Positions 50,116-59,950 of a stretch of 64,000 bases of DNA are shown in pieces. The stretch spans positions 186,001 through 250,000 of the forward strand of contig JADJEV010000001.1 in NCBI GenBank assembly GCA_016708905.1, written 5' to 3'. The notes below the pieces were generated by a model. The model was not told where the DNA came from. It saw only the letters and a list, made by a program, of their open reading frames with translations, and searched no databases. The position numbers were made by a program, and so were the translations under genes. The DNA comes from Candidatus Methylophosphatis roskildensis (GTDB lineage: Bacteria; Pseudomonadota; Gammaproteobacteria; Burkholderiales; Rhodocyclaceae). The number at the start of each line of letters is the position of its first letter. The first letter of the stretch is position 1.

Positions 50116-51463
50116 CGAAGGTGTATACATCCGCACGTTCGGCTGTCAGATGAATGAGTACGATTCTGACAAGATCGCAGATGTGCTGGGCGCCGCGGAC
50201 GGCGCCGTCAAGACCGACAACCCCGAACAAGCCGATGTCATTGTCTTCAATACCTGCTCGGTACGCGAGAAGGCTCAGGAGCGAGTGTTTCACGATCTCG
50301 GCCGGGTGCGCCAACTCAAGCAGCAGAACCCAAGGCTGATCATCGGTGTCGGCGGCTGCGTTGCCAGCCAGGAAGGTGCAGCGATCGTTTCGCGCGCTCC
50401 CTTTGTCGATGTCGTGTTCGGACCGCAGACCCTGCATCGCCTGCCGGCCCTCATTGCCAGGCGCCGCGAATCCGGCCGCGCGCAAGTCGACATCAGCTTC
50501 CCCGAGATCGAGAAGTTCGATGCCATGCCGCCGGCCAAGGTCGAAGGGGCATCGGCATTCGTCTCGATCATGGAGGGCTGCAGCAAGTATTGCTCCTTCT
50601 GCGTCGTTCCGTATACGCGCGGAGAAGAGGTTTCGCGGCCTTTCGACGACGTACTTACCGAAGTCGCCGGTCTCGCGCAACAGGGTGTGCGGGAAGTTAC
50701 CCTTCTGGGGCAGAACGTCAATGCCTATCGTGGTGTCATGGGTGACGGCGAATCGGCCGATGTCGCGCTGCTGCTCGATTACGTCAGCGAAACGCCGGGT
50801 ATCGAGCGAATCCGCTACACCACGTCGCATCCGCGTGAAATGACGCCGCGTCTGATCGAGGCCTACGCGCGGCTGCCCAAGCTGGTTTCGCAACTGCATC
50901 TTCCGGTGCAGACGGGCTCCGACCGCATTCTCGCGGCAATGAAGCGCGGCTACACCGTGCTCGAATTCAAGTCTATCGTGCGCAGGCTGCGTGCGGCGCG
51001 GCCGGACCTTTCCCTGTCGTCGGATTTCATCGTCGGTTTCCCGGGCGAAACCGAGGCAGATTTCGAAGCGACGATGAAGCTGATCGACGATATCGGATTC
51101 GATGGTTCGTTCAGTTTCCTCTATAGCGCTCGTCCGGGCACGCCTGCCGCGGACATCCGTGACGAGACGCCGCACGAGGTCAAGGCCGCGCGCCTGGCGC
51201 GGCTGCAGCGTCGAATCGATGAGCAGGCGCATGCCGCGAGCGAAGCGATGGTCGGCACATGGCAGCGCATTTTGGTCGAGGGTGTGTCGAAGAAAAACCC
51301 GCAGGAGTTGGCCGGCCGAACCGACAACAACCGTGTGGTGAATTTCGTCGGTCAGCCGGGGCTGATCGGACAGTTCGTCGATGTCGCCATTGTGCGTGCC
51401 TATCCTCATAGTTTGCGTGGCGAGGTTGTCACGCGCGATTCGCCGACCGCCGCCCCGTCTTGA
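50112..51463 (+). CDS. miaB: tRNA-2-methylthio-N6-dimethylallyladenosine synthase MiaB, frameshifted near its start
   Basis: Radical-SAM methylthiotransferase acting on A37 of tRNAs that read UNN codons. Domains: UPF0004 (cluster ligands in TFGCQMNEYDSDK, FNTCSVREKA and GVGGCVASQ), radical-SAM site CSKYCSFC, and a C-terminal TRAM domain (residues ~380-440). The natural start is ATG 50112 (MTKV...), but two surplus bases in GTGTATAC (50121-50128, an apparent TA duplication) put it out of frame with the rest. The long frame has no start codon until ATG 50150. That start would lose the first cluster cysteine, so it cannot be the true one. Sequence error or a real lesion must be separated. Confidence 0.88.
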
Positions 51464-52446
51464 AAAGCAAGGCTCTGGAAGTCACGCTGGATCCCCTCGA
51501 CAATGCGCGCCTCGCCAATCTTTGCGGTGCGCTGGACGAGAATTTGCGTCAGATCGAAACGGCGCTCGACGTCGCAATTGCTCGACGCGGCGAGCGCTTC
51601 CGCGTCAGCGGCTTTCCCCCACAGACCCAGCGAGCCGCACTCGCACTTCAGCATTTTTACGATATCGCAGCGAACGGCCTGACGGTAGACGAAATTCAGC
51701 TCGGGCTGGTGGAGCTGGCCAACCGCAGTCAGACGGCGCAGCCTGCGCCGGCCCTGTTGACGCGCAAGAGTGATCTGCACGGCCGCACCGCACGCCAGGT
51801 GCAATATCTGCGCCAGATTCAGGAGCACGACATCACATTCGGTATCGGCCCGGCCGGCACGGGCAAGACCTATCTGGCGGTCGCAAGCGCGGTCGATTCG
51901 TTCGAACGCGAACACGTGTCGCGCATCGTGCTGACGCGCCCGGCAGTCGAAGCCGGGGAGCGCCTCGGATTCCTGCCGGGCGATCTGGCGCAGAAGGTCG
52001 ACCCTTACTTGCGGCCGCTCTACGATGCGTTGTATGACCTGATGGGTTTCGATCGCGTCGCCAGGTTGTTCGAAAAGCAGGCGATCGAGATCGCGCCGCT
52101 CGCCTACATGCGCGGACGCACGCTCAATCACGCCTTCATCATTCTCGACGAGGCGCAGAACACCACGCCTGAGCAGATGAAGATGTTCCTGACGCGAATA
52201 GGCATAGGCGCCAAAGCAGTGATTACCGGTGACGTCACGCAGATCGATCTGGTGCGCGGACAGAAGAGCGGCCTTGTCGAGGCGCGCGCGATACTCAGGG
52301 AAGTGCGCGGGATCGCGGTGACGGACTTCCTCGCGGACGACGTCGTACGCCATCCACTGGTCGCGAGCATCGTGACGGCCTACGAAAAGCACCTAGCGCA
52401 ACAGGCTCCCGACAGCAATGGTCAGCCGCGCGGCCGCCAGGTCTGA
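51460..52446 (+). CDS. ybeZ: PhoH-like ATPase (YbeZ)
   Basis: A 328-residue P-loop ATPase of the PhoH/YbeZ family, linked to rRNA maturation with YbeY. Walker A GPAGTGKTYLA, Walker B FIILDEAQNTTPEQMKMFLT (quoted to 20), then KAVITGDVTQIDL. An N-terminal KH-like domain precedes the ATPase. The start is TTG 51460, whose TTGA overlaps the miaB stop; no ATG lies in a better place. ybeY follows with a 29-bp overlap. Confidence 0.92.
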   Translation: MKSKALEVTLDPLDNARLANLCGALDENLRQIETALDVAIARRGERFRVSGFPPQTQRAALALQHFYDIAANGLTVDEIQLGLVELANRSQTAQPAPALLTRKSDLHGRTARQVQYLRQIQEHDITFGIGPAGTGKTYLAVASAVDSFEREHVSRIVLTRPAVEAGERLGFLPGDLAQKVDPYLRPLYDALYDLMGFDRVARLFEKQAIEIAPLAYMRGRTLNHAFIILDEAQNTTPEQMKMFLTRIGIGAKAVITGDVTQIDLVRGQKSGLVEARAILREVRGIAVTDFLADDVVRHPLVASIVTAYEKHLAQQAPDSNGQPRGRQV

Positions 52447-52897
52447 GAGCGGGCACGGTCGACGCCTCTCGCTGTCGGTGCAATACGCCGTTCATGCAGA
52501 CGGCCTTCCATCGAGGGCCTCGGTACGTCACTGGGTCCGTGCGGTCTGCGGCGACGCTGCGCATGTGACAGTACGCTTCGTGGCGGAAGAGGAGGGGCGA
52601 GCGCTCAATCGGGCCTACCGAGGCAAGGATTACGCGACCAATGTGCTGTCGTTTGCCTATTCCCCCGAGCCCTTGTTGACCGGTGATCTCGTCGTGTGCG
52701 CGCCGGTCGCGATGCGCGAGGCGGCAGGTCGGGGCAAACCAGCAGACGCGCATTTTGCCCACCTGATCGTGCATGGTATGCTTCATCTGCAGGGATACGA
52801 CCATGAAGTCGAGGCGGATGCAGCCACAATGGAAGCCCGCGAACGCATCATACTTTCCGGTCTCGGTTACCCCGACCCTTACGAGGGCGAACGCTAG
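52418..52897 (+). CDS. ybeY: Endoribonuclease YbeY
   Basis: A 159-residue zinc-dependent RNase needed for 16S rRNA 3' maturation and ribosome quality control. The metal motif H-x3-H-x5-H is seen in HLIVHGMLHLQGYDH, and RAYRGKDYATNVLSFAY is the family signature. ATG 52418 lies inside the end of ybeZ, giving translational coupling; a slightly later start cannot be excluded. Confidence 0.93.
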   Translation: MVSRAAARSESGHGRRLSLSVQYAVHADGLPSRASVRHWVRAVCGDAAHVTVRFVAEEEGRALNRAYRGKDYATNVLSFAYSPEPLLTGDLVVCAPVAMREAAGRGKPADAHFAHLIVHGMLHLQGYDHEVEADAATMEARERIILSGLGYPDPYEGER

Positions 52898-52917
52898 GCG
52901 TCGCCGTCCTGTCACAC

Positions 52918-53790
52918 ATGGACAGTTCCTCCACCCGACCTACCTTCATCGAACGTATTTCCGCGCTGCTCATGCGCGAGCCGGAAGATCGCGAGCAGTT
53001 GCTCACGCTCCTTCATTCGGCCTACGAGCGCAACCTCCTCGACAGCGATGCACTTTCCATCATCGAGGGAGCACTCGAGGTATCGGAGATGCAGGTGCGC
53101 GACATCATGGTGCCGCGAGCGCAGATGGACTGCGTCGACGTCGACGAGCCGATCGACAAGATGGTCGAACGCGTCGTTGCCGCCACACACTCCCGATTTC
53201 CGGTGATCGGCGAAAACAAGGATGATGTGATCGGCATCTTGCTGGCCAAGGACATGCTGCGCCACTTCTCCGGCCGGGAGTTCGACCTGCGGGACATGCT
53301 GCGACCGGCAGTCTTTGTGCCGGAATCGAAGCGCCTGAACGTACTCCTGCGCGAGTTCCGTGTCAGCCGCAACCACATGGCCATCGTGGTCGACGAGTAT
53401 GGTGGAGTTGCGGGGTTGGTGACGATCGAAGACGTTCTCGAGCAGATCGTCGGCGACATCGAGGACGAGTACGACTTCGACGAAACTTCGGACAACATCA
53501 AGCTCGACCAGGCTGGACGATATCGCGTCAAGGCCACCACCGAAATCGACGATTTCAACGCCGCCTTCGATACAGCGTTTTCTGACGATGCTTTCGACAC
53601 GGTAGGCGGTCTGGTCATTCATCATCTGGGTCGTTTGCCAAAGCGTGGAGAAGTGATCCTGCTCGACGGCCTGCGCATCACTGTGCTGCGCGCGGACAGC
53701 CGCCGCGTGCATACCCTGCTGGTCGACCGCGCGGTGCCGCCTGCCGCAAACGAGGCAGCGGAAAAGCCTTCGCACAATCCTGCCGAATGA
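52918..53790 (+). CDS. corC: CorC/HlyC family transporter-associated CBS protein
   Basis: A 290-residue soluble protein with two CBS domains (VRDIMVPRAQMDCVDVDE; NHMAIVVDEYGGVAGLVTIEDVLEQIVGDI, quoted here as VVDEYGGVAGLVTIEDVLEQ) and a C-terminal CorC/HlyC domain (FDTVGGLVIHHLGRLPKRGE). Known as YbeX in the ybeZ-ybeY-ybeX-lnt cluster and tied to Mg/Co efflux and ribosome function. ATG 52918 is used; the ribosome site is weak. Its stop overlaps the lnt start (ATGA). Confidence 0.93.
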   Translation: MDSSSTRPTFIERISALLMREPEDREQLLTLLHSAYERNLLDSDALSIIEGALEVSEMQVRDIMVPRAQMDCVDVDEPIDKMVERVVAATHSRFPVIGENKDDVIGILLAKDMLRHFSGREFDLRDMLRPAVFVPESKRLNVLLREFRVSRNHMAIVVDEYGGVAGLVTIEDVLEQIVGDIEDEYDFDETSDNIKLDQAGRYRVKATTEIDDFNAAFDTAFSDDAFDTVGGLVIHHLGRLPKRGEVILLDGLRITVLRADSRRVHTLLVDRAVPPAANEAAEKPSHNPAE

Positions 53791-55267
53791 TCCGGCCGCT
53801 GCGGTTCGCAGTCGCGTTCTGCAGCGGTGCGCTGAGCGTGGCGGGCTTCGCGCCGTTCTCCCTGTTTCCGCTACCGCTGCTGACACTCGGGTTGCTGCTC
53901 GGACTTTGGTCGGAATCGTCGGCAAGGCAGGCTGCGGTCCTCGGGTTTGCCTTCGGACTGGGCTTGTTTCTTGCCGGCGTGTCGTGGATCTATGTCAGCC
54001 TGCACGATCATGGCGGCATGCCAGCGCCGCTCGCAATGCTCGCGGTGCTGCTGTTCTGTAGTGTTCTCGCTTCGTTTCCTGCGGCGGCCGGCGCGGTCTT
54101 CGGCTGGCTTCGTAGCGGAAACACGTGGCGCGATGCGCTGCTTGCCGCGGCCGCATGGACGACGGCAGAGTGGGTCCGCGGCTGGATTCTGACCGGATTT
54201 CCGTGGCTCACAATCGGCAATACGCAGACTCCACCGAGTCCGCTGGCGGGCTTTGCGCCCGTTGTCGGCGTGTATGGATTGAGTTTCCTGCTGGTGGCCA
54301 CCGCTGCATTCGTAGTGCTGAATCGGCGCCACCGCTGGCAGCCAATCTTGGCGGCCGGGGTCGTCGCGCTCGTCGCGATCGCGGGTTATGGCTTGGCACG
54401 CGTCGAATGGACACTGGCAATCGGGGCGCCGGTCACCGTGCGTCTGTTGCAGCCGAATATCCCGCAGAGCCTCAAATGGCGACCGGAACTGCTCGGACGC
54501 TGGCTGGGCGACAACCTGAGTCTGGTCGAAGCGAATCCGGCACAACTCATGGTCCTGCCCGAAACCACGCTCCCGCTGTCGCTGGACGCACTGCCCGTCG
54601 ACTATCTGGAACGCCTCGATCGGGCCGCAAAGCGAGCCGGCGGCGATGTGATCTTCGGCGTATTCACTCGGGAACAATCGGAAAGCGGGCCGCGCTATTT
54701 CAACACTGCGGTGAACCTCGGAACCAGTCCGTCGCAGCAGTATCGCAAGAGTCATCTGGTGGCGTTTGGCGAGTTTTCGCCCCCGGGCTGTCGTGGGTCT
54801 ATCGCTGGTTGTCGATACCGATGTCTGATCAGAGTCCGGGGCCGCCGGGTCAACCGCCGTTGGCGATAGCCGGCCAACAGGTGGCGGTCAATATTTGCTA
54901 CGAAGATGTGTTCGGCGAAGAGATCATCCGCGCGCTGCCGCGGGCGACGATGCTGCTCAACATCACCAACACGGCCTGGTTCGGCCGCTCACTTGCACAG
55001 CCGCAGCATTTGCAGATGTCGCAGATGCGCGCCCTCGAAACCGGCCGGCCGATGTTGCGGGCCACCAATACCGGAACGACTGCGGTGATCTCGCCCCAGG
55101 GCATCGTGACAGCGCGTGCGCCCGATTTCGAGACAGCAGCGCTTGCTGCAACCGTGCAGGGCTACACTGGTCTAACGCCGTATTCGCGTATCGGCAATTG
55201 GGGTCCGATCGGTCTTGCTGTGCTGCTTCTGCTCATTTGCCTTGCAAGAAACAGGCGCAGTGCATAG
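53787..55267 (+). CDS. lnt: Apolipoprotein N-acyltransferase Lnt, frameshifted in this sequence
   Basis: Inner-membrane enzyme adding the third acyl chain to lipoproteins. Six N-terminal membrane helices lead to a nitrilase-type domain whose catalytic Glu (LPETTLPL), Lys (QYRKSHLVAFGEF) and Cys (VAVNICYED) are all encoded. The frame breaks between Lys and Cys: a run of five C at 54780-54784 appears one short, and a sixth C restores GEFSPPGLSWVYRW. As given, translation stops at 54869 without the catalytic Cys. Lnt is essential in most proteobacteria, so a sequence error in a homopolymer is likeliest. ATG 53787 overlaps the corC stop. Confidence 0.9.
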
Positions 55268-55296
55268 GTTGCAGCACGAAATTTCCGGAGGTTGCC

Positions 55297-56304
55297 ATGT
55301 CACGCTGGATCCTTGTTACGCTTGTCCTGATGTTGTCGAGCGCTGCGGCGCGTGCAGCGGTCATCGTCGATGCAGCGTTCGTCCAGCAGGCAATCGAGCG
55401 CGAGGCGCTGATCTGGGATGTCCGTGCCAAATCGGACTTCCGCAAAGGACACATTCCTGGCGCGATCAGCATTGGCGAAGCTGCAAGCGAGCTGCGGGAT
55501 CCGAACAGCGAGGACTTCATTGCGCAACCGGAGATCGAGGAGATTCTCGGAAACGCCGGCATAGATCCGGCCAAAGAGATCGTCGTCTACGGCTGGCGGG
55601 GAAGCACGAGCCCCCATTTTGCTCGCTACCTGCTGAGCTACTTCGGTGCCCGGCAGGTTTACGTGTTCCATGATGGATTCGAGGGATGGAGGGAGGCCGG
55701 CGGCCCATCCAGCATCGATGACACCAAGCGCACCCCGCTCAAGCTTGCGCTCAAAGCGACGCCCGAACGTGCGCTGACCACGCGCGAGGTCATTGCGCGA
55801 GTTGGACGCCAGGATGTGCAGATCATCGATGCGCGTACGCCACAAGAGTTCTTCGGCGAGGATATCCGGGCGCTTCGCGGTGGCCATGTCCCGGGAGCAA
55901 TCAACATTCCCTACGAACAGAACTGGCGGGATCCTCTAACCCAGCAGAAGCTCGCGCGGCATCAGGTGCGTGATTCGTCCGGCATGCGTTTGAAGAACGC
56001 GGAGCAACTGCGGAAGCTTTACGCCGCGCTGGATCCCGTCAAGGAAACGGTCGTCATGTGCCAGAGCGGCGTGCGTGCGGCACAGACCGCAAGCGTGCTG
56101 CAGGATCTTGGCTTTCGCAACGTCAAGGTCTATGACAGTTCATGGCTGGGCTACGCCGCCAAGCTCGACGCACCAGCCGACAACGAGGTGTTCCTGAACG
56201 TCGGCCAGATGAATCAGCGGCTGCGCGAGCTGGCCGGGCGCGTGGAGGATCTGGAAAAGCAGGTGCAGCAGCAGAGCAAGCCGGCGACCTGCATGAATTG
56301 CTGA
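55297..56304 (+). CDS. Exported tandem-rhodanese protein
   Basis: A 335-residue periplasmic protein with signal peptide (residues 1-20, ending AAARAAV) and two rhodanese domains. The first (LIWDVRAKSDFRKGHIPGAI) has no cysteine in its active loop (VYGWRGSTSPHF) and is probably inactive. The second (IIDARTPQEFFG, GHVPGAINIPYEQNW) has the catalytic Cys in VMCQSGVRAAQT. A short C-terminal coiled coil ends KPATCMNC, whose two cysteines could exchange sulfur or bind a partner. GGAGG lies five to six bases before ATG 55297. It sits between lnt and glyQ. Confidence 0.88.
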   Translation: MSRWILVTLVLMLSSAAARAAVIVDAAFVQQAIEREALIWDVRAKSDFRKGHIPGAISIGEAASELRDPNSEDFIAQPEIEEILGNAGIDPAKEIVVYGWRGSTSPHFARYLLSYFGARQVYVFHDGFEGWREAGGPSSIDDTKRTPLKLALKATPERALTTREVIARVGRQDVQIIDARTPQEFFGEDIRALRGGHVPGAINIPYEQNWRDPLTQQKLARHQVRDSSGMRLKNAEQLRKLYAALDPVKETVVMCQSGVRAAQTASVLQDLGFRNVKVYDSSWLGYAAKLDAPADNEVFLNVGQMNQRLRELAGRVEDLEKQVQQQSKPATCMNC

Positions 56305-56378
56305 ACGGCGTGGATGCAGGCGCGGGCAGCAGCGTAACCCTGTAAAATCGCGTCTTCGCGATCAATTACGCTTACTCC

Positions 56379-57299
56379 GTGTCTGCCTCGGATTCGTCCA
56401 AACCCACGTTTCAGCAAGTCATCCTGCGCCTGCAGAATTTCTGGGCCGAGCACGGCTGCGTGTTGCTCCAACCCTATGACATAGAAGTCGGCGCTGGCAC
56501 CTTTCACACTGCCACATTCTTGCGTGCCATCGGCCCCGAGCCGTGGAATGCCGCCTACGTCCAGCCATCGCGTCGGCCGAAGGATGGTCGCTACGGTGAC
56601 AACCCGAATCGACTGCAGCACTACTACCAGTATCAGGTCGTGCTCAAGCCGTCGCCGCTCGACATCCAGGAGCTGTATCTCGACAGTCTGCGGGCGCTAG
56701 GCCTCGACCTGTTACAGCATGACATCCGGTTCGTCGAGGACGACTGGGAATCGCCGACGCTCGGTGCCTGGGGGCTCGGCTGGGAGGTCTGGCTCGACGG
56801 CATGGAGGTCACGCAATTCACTTACTTCCAGGAGGTCGGCTCGCTGCCCTGTAAGCCTGTGCTGGGCGAGATCACCTACGGTCTCGAACGTCTCGCGATG
56901 TACCTGCAGGGTGTCGAAAATGTGTATGACCTAGTCTGGGCGCAAGGGCCGAGTGGTGTCGTCACCTACGGCGATGTCTATCACCAGAACGAAGTCGAGC
57001 AGTCGCGTTACAACTTCGAGCACAGCAACGTCGACTGGCTTTTCCGGCTGTTCGGTGAGTTCGAAGGCGAGGCCAAGCGTCTGATGGCGGCGAAGCTCGC
57101 GCTGCCGGCATTCGAGATGGTCATGAAGTGCTCGCATACCTTCAACCTGCTGGATGCGCGTGGCGCGATTTCAGTGACGGAGCGGGCTGCCTACATCGGT
57201 CGCGTGCGCGCACTGGCGCGCGAAGTTGCGCAGTCCTACCACGATGCACGTGAAGCGCTCGGATTTCCGATGGCGAAACCAGCGATGGCGCCGGCATGA
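56379..57299 (+). CDS. glyQ: Glycyl-tRNA synthetase alpha subunit
   Basis: A 306-residue class II synthetase subunit bearing the catalytic core for tRNA-Gly charging. Seen: TFQQVILRLQNFWAEHGCVL, PYDIEVGAGTFHTATFLR, QPSRRPKDGRYGDNPNR (motif 2 region) and GEITYGLERLAMYLQG (motif 3). Start GTG 56379 is the only one fitting the family length; a -10-like TAAAAT lies at 56343-56348. The stop overlaps the glyS start (ATGA). Confidence 0.96.
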   Translation: MSASDSSKPTFQQVILRLQNFWAEHGCVLLQPYDIEVGAGTFHTATFLRAIGPEPWNAAYVQPSRRPKDGRYGDNPNRLQHYYQYQVVLKPSPLDIQELYLDSLRALGLDLLQHDIRFVEDDWESPTLGAWGLGWEVWLDGMEVTQFTYFQEVGSLPCKPVLGEITYGLERLAMYLQGVENVYDLVWAQGPSGVVTYGDVYHQNEVEQSRYNFEHSNVDWLFRLFGEFEGEAKRLMAAKLALPAFEMVMKCSHTFNLLDARGAISVTERAAYIGRVRALAREVAQSYHDAREALGFPMAKPAMAPA

Positions 57300-59403
57300 A
57301 CGCCGCCACTCTGCTGGTCGAGTTGCTAACCGAGGAGTTGCCGCCCAAGGCTTTGGCACGCCTGGGCGAGACCTTTGCCGACGGTATCATCAAGGGGCTG
57401 GTCGACGGCCAGTTGGTCGAGGCGGGCACCCAACACGAGTGGTTCGCCAGCCCCCGTCGGCTTGCACTGACGATTGCGCAGGTCGCCGACCGCGCGCCCG
57501 ATCGCCTGGTTGCCGAAAAGATCATGCCGGTTGCGGTGGCACTCGATGCTGGCGGCAAGCCGACGCCGGCACTGGTCAAGAAGCTCGAGGCTAAAGGCAT
57601 TCCGCTCGATGCGCTCCGGTCGTTCGAGAAACGGCTGGACGGCAAGAGCGAAACCTTCTTCTGCAACATGACGGTCCCCGGTGCGGTCCTCGATGCGGTG
57701 CTGGCCGGAATCGTTTCCGATTCAATCAAGAAACTGCCGATTCCCAAGCTAATGCGCTGGGGAGATTCCGATCACCAGTTCGTGCGGCCGGTGCCTGGGC
57801 TCATCATGCTGCATGGCAGCCGCATGGTGCCAGGCGAAGTGCTCGGCCTGGTCGCCGGCAACACCACGCGCGGCCACCGATTCATGGGCGAGGGCGTGGT
57901 CATGATTGCTGAAGCCGACCGCTATGCGAGAACTCTTTACGAGAAGGGGGCGTGATCGCGTCGTTTGCCGCGCGCCGTGCGTTGATCGCTGAGCGTCTGA
58001 AGCAGGCTGCCGTGCAGGTCGGTGATGGCGCGCACCCTGTCGAAGATGATGCGCTGCTCGACGAGGTGACGGCGCTGGTCGAGAACCCGGCCATCTATGT
58101 TGCCGAGTTCGAACCGGAGTTCCTCTCGGTACCGCAGGAGTGTCTGATTCTGACCATGAAGCAGAACCAGAAGTACTTTCCCTTGTTCGACGCCCACGGC
58201 AAGTTGCTCAACCGTTTCCTCATCGTATCGAATATGCAGCTTGCCGATCCTTCGAATATCGTTGCCGGCAATCAGCGCGTCGTGCGTCCGCGCTTGTCGG
58301 ATGCGCGATTCTTCTTTGAACAGGATCGCAAGCACGGCCTTGCTTCGCGCGTTGGAAAACTCGACTCGGTCGTCTATCACAACAGACTCGGTTCGGTCGG
58401 TGACCGGGTGCGGCGCCTGACCCGCCTAACGACCGCTATTGCGGCGCGACTCGGTGCCGACAGGCAACTTGCCGAGCAGGCGGCACGCCTATGCAAGGCC
58501 GACCTGGTGACCGACATGGTGGGCGAGTTTCCTGAGCTTCAGGGGACGATGGGCCGCTACTACGCGCTGCATGAAGGCGCATCCGAGGCGGTTGCCGACG
58601 CCATCGAGCAACACTATCGGCCGCGCTTCGCGGGCGACGTGCTGCCGCATGGCAACATCGCTTCCGCTGTTGCACTGTCCGACAAACTCGATGCCCTGGT
58701 CGGCTTCTTCGGCATTGGCCAAACGCCGACGGGAGACAAGGATCCGTTTGGATTGCGTCGCGCCGCACTCGGAGTGTTGCGTATTCTGATGGAAGTGCCC
58801 TTGCCGCTGGATCTTGCTGATCTGGTCAAAGATGCCGAGGACGGATTCGACGCCGGGGTTCTGCGGCACGGATTTGTGCCGACGCTGCTCGATTTCATGT
58901 TCGAGCGCCTGCGCAACCAGTTGCGCGAGGCCGGTAATTCCCCGGCGGCGGTGGACGCGGTGCTTTCGCTGCGGCCGACACGCCTCGATTGGGTGCCGGC
59001 CAAGCTCACCGCGGTGCCTGAGTTCGTGTCATTGGCCGAGGCGAGCGCGTTGGCTGCAGCCAACAAACGCATCGTCAACATCCTGCGCAAGGCAGAAGAG
59101 AAGGGCGAGGCGCCGCAAGGCGAACCCGATGTTGTATTGTTGCAGGAACCGGCGGAGCGTACGCTGTTCCAGCAGGTTAACGAAATTGCCCCGCTGATAC
59201 GTTCACTGGTCGCCGCCGAGGACTACACCGGCGCGCTACGCCAGCTCGCGTCACTGCGCGATGCGGTCGACAGTTTCTTTGATTCGGTGATGGTGATGGC
59301 GGACGAACCGCTGACCCGTGCCAACCGTCTCCGGCTGCTTTCGCAGCTTGCCGGTCTGATGAACTGCGTCGCCGACATTTCGCGTCTTGCCGTGGAGAAG
59401 TAG
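57296..59403 (+). CDS. glyS: Glycyl-tRNA synthetase beta subunit, frameshifted in this sequence
   Basis: The tRNA-recognising beta subunit, about 702 residues if corrected. Seen: LLVELLTEELPPKALARLGETF at the start, PKLMRWGDSDHQFVRPVPG, RGHRFMGEG, then after the break VIASFAARRALIAERLKQ and the HD-like and anticodon-binding C-terminal region (LFQQVNEIAPLIRSLVAAEDYTGAL, quoted only in part). The frame breaks at a run of five G (57946-57950). One further G restores EKGGVIASFA; as given, translation ends at 57955. Since glyS is essential, a homopolymer error is likeliest. Confidence 0.92.
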
Positions 59404-59409
59404 ATCCGG

Positions 59410-59943
59410 ATGAAGCTCGTCATACTCGACCGCGATGGTGTCATCAACCACGACTCCGATCAGTTCATCAAGTCGCCGGACGAGTGGAAGCCGATCACCG
59501 GTTCACTCGAGGCGATTGCACGCCTCAATCAATGGGGATACCGCGTCCTGGTGGCGACCAACCAGTCCGGCGTCAGTCGCGGCCTGTTCGATATGGATAC
59601 GCTCAACGCGATCCACGAGCGAATGCACAGGGCGGTGATGCAAGCGGGCGGACGCATCGATGCGGTGTTCTTCTGTCCTCACTCGGCCGAGGAGAAGTGC
59701 GACTGCCGCAAGCCGAAGCCCGGCCTGATGCGGCAGATTGCCGCGCGCTACAACACCGATCTGACAGGGGTGCCGACGGTCGGTGATTCGCTGCGCGATT
59801 TGCACGCTGCGGTGGCAGTCGGCGCACAGCCCTTTTTGGTGCTGACCGGCAAGGGCGAGAAGACGCGCCAGGAACCCACTCTGCCGGCCGAAACGATCGT
59901 GTTCCCGACGCTTGCGGCCTTTGCCGCGCATCTCGCGTCATGA
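59410..59943 (+). CDS. gmhB: D-glycero-beta-D-manno-heptose 1,7-bisphosphate 7-phosphatase
   Basis: A 177-residue HAD-superfamily phosphatase making heptose-1-phosphate for the LPS core. Motif I LDRDGVIN, motif II VATNQSGVSRG, the zinc-binding segment FCPHSAEEKCDCRKPKPG, and motif IV VGDSLRDLHA are complete. It starts 6 bp after glyS and precedes the acyltransferase. Confidence 0.94.
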   Translation: MKLVILDRDGVINHDSDQFIKSPDEWKPITGSLEAIARLNQWGYRVLVATNQSGVSRGLFDMDTLNAIHERMHRAVMQAGGRIDAVFFCPHSAEEKCDCRKPKPGLMRQIAARYNTDLTGVPTVGDSLRDLHAAVAVGAQPFLVLTGKGEKTRQEPTLPAETIVFPTLAAFAAHLAS

Positions 59944-59950
59944 TCGGTTG

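Noticed and set aside
50150..51463. miaB starting at ATG 50150
   Set aside because: This start would drop the conserved TFGCQ segment and an Fe-S cluster cysteine that is plainly encoded just upstream.
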